Shown in pieces: positions 14,995 through 20,163 of a stretch of 26,745 nt of DNA (positions within the stretch are counted from its first letter, which is position 1; each line of letters begins with the position of its first letter). Location of the stretch: positions 1-26,745 of the IMG/VR virus record IMGVR_UViG_3300009413_002711. The stretch is one strand, 5' to 3'. A model generated the notes under the pieces. That model ran no database searches. It saw only the letters and a list, made by a program, of their open reading frames with translations, and had not been told where the DNA came from. The translations under genes were made by a program, and so were the position numbers. Origin of the DNA: a virus.

Positions 14995-15269
14995 TGGTCT
15001 AACCCCAACCTCTTTACCATTGGGTAATTGTGACTAGTCATTATACCACCTTTATATTCTTTCCATATTCCTAATACTTCTTCTTCACAATCAGCGCATA
15101 TCATTTCACCATCTTCCATTTCACCAACGTTCGGTGAATCACAATCAATACACTTCCACATCTTCCTCCGCTGTGCGATAGTAAAGAGAGGGATATCTAA
15201 CTCTGTAACAGGGTTGTAGTATCCTCCTTCACATACGTATCCTTCTTCACAATCTCTGCATATCTTCAT
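14991..15269 (-). CDS. Zinc-ribbon protein C, 92 residues
   Basis: Seven Cys: C4/C7 (CRDC), C13, C40/C43 (CIDC) and C58/C61 (CADC). The last two pairs form a classic zinc ribbon with 'SPNVGEMEDGEMICADC'. A motif EGGYYNPVTE (14-23) follows the first knuckle, as KGWYNPNE does in the 50-residue protein, so the three ribbon genes look related. The gene follows promoter P2, with AAGGAG 8 nt before ATG. Its role is unknown; binding to nucleic acid or host transcription proteins is a reasonable guess. Confidence 0.7.
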   Translation of the reverse strand: MKICRDCEEGYVCEGGYYNPVTELDIPLFTIAQRRKMWKCIDCDSPNVGEMEDGEMICADCEEEVLGIWKEYKGGIMTSHNYPMVKRLGLDQ

Positions 15270-15288
15270 TGTTTATCTCCTTTCTTCC

Positions 15289-15366
15289 CTAACTTCTAAT
15301 ACCATTATAACAAGAAAGGTTACGGTTGTAAAGGTTTATTTTCATTTTGTTGAATTTAATTTCCAT
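15289..15366 (-). CDS. Possible 25-residue peptide over promoter P2
   Basis: Codes MEIKFNKMKINLYNRNLSCY and five more residues, with GAGGT 5 nt before the ATG, downstream of the promoter at 15401-15429. It overlaps promoter P2, so translation and P2 use would interfere. Weak evidence. Confidence 0.2.
   Translation of the reverse strand: MEIKFNKMKINLYNRNLSCYNGIRS
15304..15332 (-). promoter_or_regulatory. Promoter P2, near-copy of P1
   Basis: On the minus strand TTTACA, 17-nt spacer, TGTTATAAT (extended -10). TAAC-N7-GTTA (15308-15322) lies at the same place as in P1. The first transcribed bases (GTATTAGAAGTTAG) are also shared. It drives the 92-residue zinc-ribbon gene. Confidence 0.8.
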
Positions 15367-15400
15367 CGCAACCTCTTTGCTTCTATTAGTAAGTAGTATA

Positions 15401-15429
15401 ATTGTAACCCAAAAGCACATAAATGTCAA
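15401..15429 (-). promoter_or_regulatory. Sigma70-type promoter TTGACA-17-TACAAT
   Basis: A consensus -35 and near-consensus -10 with 17-nt spacing on the minus strand, just after the 27-residue membrane gene. It would transcribe toward the zinc-ribbon genes and lacks the palindrome of P1 and P2. Confidence 0.75.
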
Positions 15430-15432
15430 GGA

Positions 15433-15516
15433 TTATTTGAAGTAAGTTGAAATAAATTCTTTGGTGGCTATCACTGAACCGATGACCAGTAGTGTGATGC
15501 CTATGGTATTAATCAT
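15433..15516 (-). CDS. 27-residue single-span membrane peptide
   Basis: Starts at an ATG 8 nt after AGGAGA. The product MINTIGITLLVIGSVIATKE plus seven residues is one hydrophobic helix with a short polar end. The good ribosome binding site and clean spacing from both neighbours argue that it is translated. The function is unknown. Confidence 0.5.
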   Translation of the reverse strand: MINTIGITLLVIGSVIATKEFISTYFK

Positions 15517-15537
15517 AGTGATGTCTCCTGCCTTTGA

Positions 15538-16155
15538 CTAATCTTCATTATTATAATGATACCTCCGATGCGCCCAATTGAATACATCTTTCTTTATTGC
15601 CTTCGCCTTTGGACTAATGACACTGAACCTTTCACTCTCTATCTTTACCACATCTAACATTGAGATAGCATCTTGAAGATACAATACCCAATGCGCTCCA
15701 TACTTTCCTTCAACATAATCTGCTACCTCTTTGTATAATAACTTTCGGTAAGCATTATCTTTATGTTCGTTGTCAACAACATACGATGCCTCTGTAATTG
15801 ATGCGTCTGCTATGTCCTCTAACAATTCAACATCATACTTCTTTTTATTAATGTGGGTTTCTACAAAGTTCAACAACTTAAATCTTAACCAATGCCAATT
15901 GATTAGCGGATACCAATGCTGCCCTTTATCTTTCTTCTTCTTACAGTAAGACAACAGTTCCTCAATAACATACGAACCACAATCTTCTTGTAGGTTTTTA
16001 GCACATATCATCTGCCAAAGGATCTTTGTTTTCTTTCCTCTCTTCGCTGTGTGTGCTATTGAATTGATTATGCACTGAGGGTGAGCACATTGTGATGGTG
16101 TCTCCGGGTCTATTAAATATTTTAATTTGTGTATCTTGCAAGGTATCTGTTTCAT
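15538..16155 (-). CDS. Hypothetical protein with N-terminal Cys/His cluster, 205 residues
   Basis: The N-terminus has C6-x2-H9 and C23-x-H25-x2-C28, a possible small zinc finger. The rest is helical and basic ('WHWLRFKLLNFVETHINKKK', 'RKLLYKEVADYVEGKYGAHW', 'KAIKKDVFNWAHRRYH'). I considered a sigma-like or transcription-related protein but see no region 2 or 4 motif. It overlaps the upstream gene as ATGA, with AGGAG before it, and belongs to the polymerase operon, so a role in replication or gene expression is plausible but unproven. Confidence 0.65.
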   Translation of the reverse strand: MKQIPCKIHKLKYLIDPETPSQCAHPQCIINSIAHTAKRGKKTKILWQMICAKNLQEDCGSYVIEELLSYCKKKKDKGQHWYPLINWHWLRFKLLNFVETHINKKKYDVELLEDIADASITEASYVVDNEHKDNAYRKLLYKEVADYVEGKYGAHWVLYLQDAISMLDVVKIESERFSVISPKAKAIKKDVFNWAHRRYHYNNED

Positions 16156-16574
16156 CCATTTGTATCTCCTGTATATTGTTCAACAATTTCTTTGCGTCTT
16201 TCCTTTGGTGTATCACAGTGGAATGCTATATGAATATTTTCTAGAAAGGTGCAGCATTGTCTTATAAACTTAATGACCCTTCTATTATTAGTTGCTTTTG
16301 CATACAACACATTACACTCTTCTGTTTCAATTCTCTTCTGAAATTCTTTCATTATATCTATTACATCTGTGTGTCTTTTGTTGATTGTATCTGCTGTATT
16401 ACTCTCCAATGTATGTAGGAGGTTTTGTATTTCTCTCTTCACAATAAAGTAAGTTGCTTTTACATTATCAATCCTCTTCATATCACCCATATCTTTCAGA
16501 TATATTCTATCTAAACTTTGTTTAATTTGTGATATCGTTTCTGATATCAATCCTTCTAACCATTCCTTTTTCAT
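16152..16574 (-). CDS. Hypothetical helical protein, 140 residues
   Basis: The start is the ATG 10 nt after AAAGGA, not the upstream GTG that lies in the previous gene. The product is almost entirely helical (MKKEWLEGLISETISQIKQS at the start, 'FIRQCCTFLENIHIAFHCDT' near the end), with Cys/His scattered. No family is recognised. It is the fourth gene of the polymerase operon and overlaps the next gene as ATGA. Confidence 0.65.
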   Translation of the reverse strand: MKKEWLEGLISETISQIKQSLDRIYLKDMGDMKRIDNVKATYFIVKREIQNLLHTLESNTADTINKRHTDVIDIMKEFQKRIETEECNVLYAKATNNRRVIKFIRQCCTFLENIHIAFHCDTPKERRKEIVEQYTGDTNG

Positions 16575-16578
16575 AATA

Positions 16579-16845
16579 TTAATTCCTTTGTAAATAATCA
16601 CGAAGTGCTATGAGCACTTGGTCTAATACTGCTATCATTGTCATCGTTGCTGTGTGTGCTGCAATGCGCTCTACATTATTTGGCTTCTTTGATAAGAACG
16701 TTTCTGCATCCCTGTTCTTTTCAATTGCCACCAATCGCATCTTCCAATATGTTTTGTATAGCGGGTGTTCCAATACTTCCCAATCCTTTTGGGCACCATC
16801 ATAAACTAAACGCTTGGATGATTTCTTTTTATCACTCTGTTCCAT
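16579..16845 (-). CDS. Hypothetical protein, 88 residues
   Basis: The gene starts inside the end of the HTH-like gene. The product has a basic N-terminus (MEQSDKKKSSKRLVYDG), then 'HPLYKTYWKMRLVAIEKNRD' and a C-terminal helix 'HTATMTMIAVLDQVLIALRD'. No family is recognised. It is coupled to both neighbours in the polymerase operon. Confidence 0.6.
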   Translation of the reverse strand: MEQSDKKKSSKRLVYDGAQKDWEVLEHPLYKTYWKMRLVAIEKNRDAETFLSKKPNNVERIAAHTATMTMIAVLDQVLIALRDYLQRN

Positions 16846-17083
16846 TGTAAAGATAGTCCTGTAAATCTGCGTGGAACCTATTCAACTTACGATAGTAGGT
16901 CATTCTGGATATACCGGTATCCTTCTTCTTTCCAAACCAATTAGACAACCTCATATTGTTACTCGGGTTCCAAGGAATTTCTTCCAGTTTAAGAAGAGCC
17001 TTAAAGAAGAACTTCTCCTCCTCTGTTCTGTCCTCACTGGACATAAACTTATAAATCTTCTCTATCGTTTCTCTTTCACTCAT
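16832..17083 (-). CDS. Small helix-turn-helix-like protein, 83 residues
   Basis: The ATG shares one base with the polymerase stop (TGATG), with GGAG upstream; a GTG one codon earlier is also possible. The C-terminal half contains 'GISRMTYYRKLNRFHADLQD', which looks like the recognition part of an HTH. The N-terminal half is acidic and helical. Direct coupling to the polymerase gene suggests a replication or regulatory partner, such as an origin-binding or loading factor. This is inference. Confidence 0.55.
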   Translation of the reverse strand: MSERETIEKIYKFMSSEDRTEEEKFFFKALLKLEEIPWNPSNNMRLSNWFGKKKDTGISRMTYYRKLNRFHADLQDYLYNGTE

Positions 17084-18195
17084 CACTTAACTCCTTTTGT
17101 CTGTGATTTATTAACCATCTTAATTCTAAAATTTGTGTCTTTATAAATGAAACTTTCTAAATCATTTAAATCAATTTCATCCTCACTCATAAAACCATCA
17201 AACATTAACACATCAACTCTATGTCCTTTCTTCTCACAATATTTCTCAATTGATTGTAAGATTTTATCTTCGTGATACTGTGCTATCAATGCTAGAAACC
17301 TTTTATTATTATTGTCCGCTTTATCCCATAGCGGAGCATACCTTGAATCCCAACTTAATATAGTTGATAGGTCATACAGTTCTTCTTTAAGTTTTGAGAG
17401 GTTTGGGAAGGCTTCTTTCAACCTATGCATATCTCCTACAATATCCTGCATAGACTTACCTCCTATCGTAGCACCAAACATAACTGCTAAACATATCTTC
17501 TTTTGTTCTTTGTAGGTTAAGTCAGTCTTATCAAAGGTTTGCTTAAAGAAAGTGTTTCGCTTTGTCGCATATTGGTTTAGTGTTTCATATTCTAAACCTT
17601 TAATCATCTGGTTAAGGATTGTCGGTAAGGCATTTGCCATATCGTAATCATTCAGTTGTGGGAAAAGATAGTCCCTCAGGTATGAGGGTAGTTGCTGCAC
17701 ACCACAGCCAACAACAAACCTTCTTCCTCCCTCACCAAAGGTGCGCTGATATGTTTCATAAATGAAACCATCTTCATTAATCCTCTTGTAGAGGAACTGA
17801 ACGGGGATTAAGTGGTGTTGCTTTTCAACCTTGAAGGCACCTGAAAGGACTTCTTCAAAGCGTTTCTTATTGGGTAGGACTTTGTAATTGTTAGGTAAGG
17901 GGGTGGATGGGGCTACATTCCTTAACAGTTTGGCTGATTGCTTAATCTTTTTAAGAGGTCTATAAGCCTTTGTAACTCCCTTGACACCCTTTGTTCCTTT
18001 AATAAAGTTGTTATCAACAACCTCAAAGTATTCAGATAGGTAATTCTTATAGCCTCCACCAAATACCTTCTGCCACTTCGAAGCATTGAGTGGTCCGAAG
18101 TCCTTGTTATTAGGGTGGAATTTGTGCTCATTGATTCGGTTGAAATATAATTGACCGATAATGAAGTTTCTTTGTTCTGATGTTAGTTTGTTCAT
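17083..18195 (-). CDS. Family-A-fold nucleic acid polymerase, TV-Pol-like (primase-polymerase candidate)
   Basis: The 370 residues carry the ordered motifs of superfamily A polymerases. A GRRF (157-160) with 'GVQQLPSYLRDYL' (165-177) parallels the 'GR...QNIPxR' motif of DNA polymerase I. Motif A is 'NDYDMANALPTIL' (182-194; D183/D185, N188, P191). Motif B is K232-x7-F240-G241 in 'KKICLAVMFGATIGG', with the K-to-FG spacing of the PolI O-helix. Motif C is 'DVLMFDGFM' (328-336) with D333. The D..N.hP and FDG forms are those of TV-Pol proteins, described from transposons, plasmids and the Sputnik virophage as likely primase-polymerases. The N-terminal ~100 residues are basic and wHTH-like. No exonuclease or helicase domain is fused. 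The start follows AGGAG by 9 nt and AAGGA closely. It is the first gene behind promoter P3. Confidence 0.7.
   Translation of the reverse strand: MNKLTSEQRNFIIGQLYFNRINEHKFHPNNKDFGPLNASKWQKVFGGGYKNYLSEYFEVVDNNFIKGTKGVKGVTKAYRPLKKIKQSAKLLRNVAPSTPLPNNYKVLPNKKRFEEVLSGAFKVEKQHHLIPVQFLYKRINEDGFIYETYQRTFGEGGRRFVVGCGVQQLPSYLRDYLFPQLNDYDMANALPTILNQMIKGLEYETLNQYATKRNTFFKQTFDKTDLTYKEQKKICLAVMFGATIGGKSMQDIVGDMHRLKEAFPNLSKLKEELYDLSTILSWDSRYAPLWDKADNNNKRFLALIAQYHEDKILQSIEKYCEKKGHRVDVLMFDGFMSEDEIDLNDLESFIYKDTNFRIKMVNKSQTKGVK
17888..17901 (+). repeat. Copy 2 of dispersed motif TTGTTAGGTAAGGG
   Basis: Exact 14-bp copy inside the polymerase gene, where the minus strand codes Thr-Pro-Leu-Pro-Asn. It continues as GGGT and is preceded by A, as in the copy at 18848. 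Confidence 0.7.
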
Positions 18196-18211
18196 TCCTT
18201 GACGTCTCCTA
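18189..18211 (-). repeat. Inverted-repeat arm covering the polymerase RBS and start codon
   Basis: The minus strand reads TAGGAGACGTC, one base, then AGGAATGAACA, containing the Shine-Dalgarno sequence and ATG of the polymerase gene. Both 11-nt blocks recur in inverted form at 18337-18369. Confidence 0.9.
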
Positions 18212-18230
18212 TGACTTGGTTTGTAATACT

Positions 18231-18259
18231 ACTATACCACAAAAGTAAGTAGTTGTTTA
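18231..18259 (-). promoter_or_regulatory. Promoter P3 of the polymerase operon
   Basis: On the minus strand TAAACA, 17-nt spacer, TGGTATAGT (extended -10), about 36 nt upstream of the polymerase start and just downstream of a strong terminator. The -35 matches the consensus at four of six positions. Confidence 0.65.
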
Positions 18260-18278
18260 AGAAAAAAGATACAATAAT

Positions 18279-18311
18279 AAAAAAAAACCCACCCTCATTT
18301 GAGAGAGTGGG
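18279..18311 (-). terminator. Strong rho-independent terminator
   Basis: On the minus strand CCCAC-T-CTC pairs with GAG-G-GTGGG around a TCAAAT loop, followed by nine T. It separates upstream transcription (late block and the small RNA) from promoter P3. Confidence 0.9.
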
Positions 18312-18336
18312 AAAGGTAGCATAGTTAAATCAGTTT

Positions 18337-18369
18337 TAGGAGACGTCGTTTAAACAGCAGGAATGAACA
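18337..18369 (-). repeat. Inverted-repeat arm complementary to the polymerase RBS/start
   Basis: The plus strand reads TAGGAGACGTC, an 11-nt insert, then AGGAATGAACA, so the minus-strand RNA is antisense to the polymerase leader in both blocks. The partner arm lies 125 nt away, across terminator and promoter. Confidence 0.9.
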
Positions 18370-18458
18370 TCCCAGTTGCTTCCTTTTTTTTACGGAGAGA
18401 GGGGGAATGTCAAGAACCCCCTATGAGAACTAATCACCTCCTTCGTCCTCATATTTTA

Positions 18459-18487
18459 AATATACCAGATTGGTAGAAGTTTGTTCA
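18459..18487 (-). promoter_or_regulatory. Promoter P4 of the candidate small RNA
   Basis: On the minus strand TGAACA, 17-nt spacer, TGGTATATT (extended -10). The layout is the same as P3. The dispersed motif lies 11 nt upstream of the -35 box. Confidence 0.55.
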
Positions 18488-18498
18488 GATGTTGTTGA

Positions 18499-18512
18499 TT
18501 GTTAGGTAAGGG
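18499..18512 (+). repeat. Copy 3 of dispersed motif TTGTTAGGTAAGGG
   Basis: Exact intergenic copy, upstream of promoter P4 (minus) and about 50 nt upstream of the plus-strand ORF at 18566. Confidence 0.75.
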
Positions 18513-18565
18513 AGAGGGGTGGAGGTTTTTAGATGAAAGGATAGATATAGGAGGAGGGTTAGTTG

Positions 18566-18673
18566 ATGTTAAGGTGTGTTGATATTGATAAAATAATTAC
18601 AGTATTACTGAAACAGATTAAGAAAGATGACAAAAAGAAACTGAAAAAGATTTACTATATCATTCAGTCGTAG
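18566..18673 (+). CDS. Possible plus-strand basic protein, 35 residues
   Basis: The only plus-strand frame with a good ribosome binding site (GGAGGAGGG, about 8-12 nt before ATG). The product MLRCVDIDKIITVLLKQIKK and fifteen more residues is a Lys-rich amphipathic helix. It converges on the bS21 gene, overlapping its last 14 nt. No convincing plus-strand promoter is seen, so it could be chance; the minus strand here is pyrimidine-rich and has no ORF of its own. Confidence 0.35.
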   Translation: MLRCVDIDKIITVLLKQIKKDDKKKLKKIYYIIQS

Positions 18674-18836
18674 AGTTATGATGCCTTCGTGCTTTTCTCT
18701 TCAAGTAACGCCTTCTGGATTTACTCTGGTGGTATCTCCGATCTTTGATTTCTTCTACTAGTCCGGTTTCTTTACACCACTTCTTCCATGCAGCAATTGC
18801 TTTCCAAACTTTATTATCTTTTACTGGGAATTCCAT
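18660..18836 (-). CDS. rpsU: Phage-encoded ribosomal protein bS21
   Basis: The 58-residue product matches the layout of small-subunit protein bS21: an N-terminal helix ('NKVWKAIAAWKKWCKETGLV'), then 'EEIKDRRYHQSKSRRR' and a strongly basic C-terminal helix 'YLKRKARRHH'. Cellular bS21 has the same sequence order (helix with a Cys, 'GL/GV-x-E-hydrophobic-x-x-R', 'PSxRRRRKxxxAxRR'). bS21 sits on the ribosome near the 3' end of 16S rRNA and helps mRNA binding, so a viral copy could bias translation toward phage messages. Viral bS21 genes are known from aquatic phages. The ATG is preceded by AGGA, just downstream of a copy of the dispersed motif. Confidence 0.8.
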   Translation of the reverse strand: MEFPVKDNKVWKAIAAWKKWCKETGLVEEIKDRRYHQSKSRRRYLKRKARRHHNSTTE

Positions 18837-18847
18837 TGTATATCCTA

Positions 18848-18861
18848 TTGTTAGGTAAGGG
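18848..18861 (+). repeat. Copy 4 of dispersed motif TTGTTAGGTAAGGG
   Basis: Exact intergenic copy in the 27-nt gap between the 40-residue membrane gene and bS21, so it would lie in the bS21 leader on the minus strand. Confidence 0.75.
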
Positions 18862-18863
18862 GG

Positions 18864-18986
18864 TTACCTGTTCCTTATAAGGATTACTACTGCAGTTAAC
18901 AATGATATGATGCCAACGCATATCATAAAGGTATTGCCTAATTCAACTATGATTCCAGGGTCTAGACACATAGGTACAGTTTCCAT
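18864..18986 (-). CDS. Small membrane protein, 40 residues
   Basis: The ATG shares one base with the upstream stop (TAATG). The product has a short N-terminal part (METVPMCLDPGIIVELGN), a single membrane span (TFMICVGIISLLTAVVILI) and a basic end RNR, giving an N-out, C-in topology by the positive-inside rule. Such tiny proteins at the end of a virion/lysis block are often holins or antiholins, which is only a suggestion here. Confidence 0.6.
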   Translation of the reverse strand: METVPMCLDPGIIVELGNTFMICVGIISLLTAVVILIRNR

Positions 18987-19414
18987 TAATCCATTAAGTC
19001 ATTATCTTCAGGTGGGTTAAGTGATTCTTGTTCGTTGTATTGTTTCAATATTCTCTGATACTGATCTACTAAACGATGCCACTCTTTGTTAATTGTCACT
19101 ATCTCCCTACCGGCTGCGTCTCTTTCTTCAAATAGTCTTGTTAGTTTAGCTTCATATTCTGGAGTTCTAGGTGCAGTTTTATCGTGATAGTGTTTCTCTA
19201 AACGCCTTCCTGCATCATTGTACGCATAAGAAGATGTTCTATATCTCCTTCTATTATCATCCATCTTTGCCTTCATCTTGTAAAGATCTTCTAGTTTAAC
19301 AATACCTTTCATACCATGCAGCATTCTAGCAGCATCCCGTCTGGCTTCTATCATAGCATCTTCAGTAGTGCTTTCTAGAAACCCTCGCCCTTTTCCCTGT
19401 TCTTGTTTAGCCAT
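18986..19414 (-). CDS. Hypothetical coiled-coil protein, 142 residues
   Basis: The product is helical and highly charged ('KLEDLYKMKAKMDDNRRRYR', 'YEAKLTRLFEERDAAGREIV', 'WHRLVDQYQRILKQYNEQES'). It has no membrane span or Cys. It is coupled to both neighbours by TAATG and lies in the block of small virion or lysis genes after the giant protein. An internal virion or scaffold-like role is possible. No family is recognised. Confidence 0.65.
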   Translation of the reverse strand: MAKQEQGKGRGFLESTTEDAMIEARRDAARMLHGMKGIVKLEDLYKMKAKMDDNRRRYRTSSYAYNDAGRRLEKHYHDKTAPRTPEYEAKLTRLFEERDAAGREIVTINKEWHRLVDQYQRILKQYNEQESLNPPEDNDLMD

Positions 19415-19575
19415 TACTTCTTCTTACCTACAACAGATACAACAAATGCCTCCGGATCTTTGATATCAGGTATGTGTTTCTTAACGTAGTTAACCTTACC
19501 TTTAAAGGTTTTAAACTTCTTCAACAACTTCTTAAGTCCAGCCTTCCTTCTAGCTTTTGCTTTGGTTGGGGTCAT
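19414..19575 (-). CDS. Small basic protein, 53 residues
   Basis: The true start is the ATG at the TAATG overlap with the upstream gene; longer versions run through that gene. The product starts MTPTKAKARRKAGLKKLLKK and is Lys-rich throughout, ending VVGKKK. It may bind nucleic acid. No family is recognised. Confidence 0.6.
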   Translation of the reverse strand: MTPTKAKARRKAGLKKLLKKFKTFKGKVNYVKKHIPDIKDPEAFVVSVVGKKK

Positions 19576-19793
19576 TACATAAACCCCTTCACTGTCGTTC
19601 CTATAAGTGCAGCACAAGTCACCATAGCAACCCACTTAAGGATCCCAAGCTGTTGTGATTGTAATTGCACGATGACTGTCAATTCAGATATCTGTACACA
19701 CATGCGCTCAAAATGATTCTCTAGACTAGCTAGCCTTTCTTCGGTTGCATTCAATCTAAAGTCCAACAATTCTGTATTAACGTCTTCATCCAT
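19575..19793 (-). CDS. XhlA-like membrane protein, holin-system candidate
   Basis: With the ATG start (72 residues) the layout is an acidic N-terminus, an amphipathic helix ('LNATEERLASLENHFERM' then 'QISELTVIVQLQSQQL') and one C-terminal span (LGILKWVAMVTCAALIGTTV) with a short tail. This is the organisation of haemolysin XhlA-type proteins, which associate with the membrane and act with holin and endolysin. A TTG start 11 codons upstream is possible but has no better ribosome binding site. No endolysin is seen nearby, so the lysis role is uncertain. Confidence 0.5.
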   Translation of the reverse strand: MDEDVNTELLDFRLNATEERLASLENHFERMCVQISELTVIVQLQSQQLGILKWVAMVTCAALIGTTVKGFM

Positions 19794-19830
19794 TAGTACT
19801 AGTTTAGTTCCTTTTACTGTAAGCAATCAC

Positions 19831-20151
19831 TCAGTATCCCTTTACATCTAATTCAGGTTCAACATCTCGTTGCAATGATTTAAGCGAGTCTACAACTTTT
19901 TGTAGATCCTTCTCATATCGTTTACCTTCTTTAGATTTGGGTTTCCACTGAACAATTAACGCTTCTAACTTCTCAACAACATCAGGTGTAGGCATGCCAG
20001 GAGGTCCAACTTCATCAACGATGCCGGGTATCTTGGTTAACTTGCCTTCTTCAATTGGTGGTCCAGCAGCATTTGCTCCCGGTGCACCACCCATTAATCG
20101 CCGCTCTATTTCATTAGCAGCTTCTCTGCGTCTCTCATATGGTAAAGCCAT
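19831..20151 (-). CDS. Hypothetical protein, 106 residues
   Basis: Starts after GGAGG with good spacing. The product has a charged N-terminal helix (MALPYERRREAANEIERRLM), a Gly/Pro-rich middle ('GGAPGANAAGPPIEEGK', 'DEVGPPGMPTPDVV') and a C-terminal helix. It may be a small virion protein, given its place after the giant protein. It is not recognised. Confidence 0.65.
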   Translation of the reverse strand: MALPYERRREAANEIERRLMGGAPGANAAGPPIEEGKLTKIPGIVDEVGPPGMPTPDVVEKLEALIVQWKPKSKEGKRYEKDLQKVVDSLKSLQRDVEPELDVKGY

Positions 20152-20163
20152 TATCTATTCCTC

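Larger units (their letters stand above)
18279..18452 (-). ncRNA. Candidate antisense small RNA against the polymerase mRNA
   Basis: A promoter (18459-18487) and a strong terminator bound about 170 nt with no ORF over 20 codons on this strand. The RNA would hold a GC-rich hairpin (AGGGGG, 11-nt loop, CCCCCT; 18400-18422), an A-run and, at 18337-18369, two 11-nt blocks TGTTCATTCCT and GACGTCTCCTA. These are perfectly complementary to the start-codon and Shine-Dalgarno segments of the polymerase mRNA at 18189-18211, and are separated by an 11-nt insert containing GTTTAAAC. Pairing would block ribosome entry. Transcription itself is predicted, not shown; the blocks could instead be a degenerate inverted duplication. 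Confidence 0.55.

Noticed and set aside
15538-16155. Sigma factor identity for the 205-residue protein
   Set aside because: It is basic, helical and in the right operon, but no region 2 or region 4 signature could be found.
15998-16216. A 72-codon minus-strand frame
   Set aside because: It overlaps the coupled 140- and 205-residue genes in another frame and lacks a ribosome binding site.
18363-18476. A 37-codon plus-strand frame whose upstream sequence copies the polymerase ribosome binding site and start
   Set aside because: The AGGAG lies 20 nt from this ATG, too far for normal initiation, the second AGGA is too close, and the product is unlike anything recognisable. It remains an alternative reading of the inverted repeat as a duplicated gene start.
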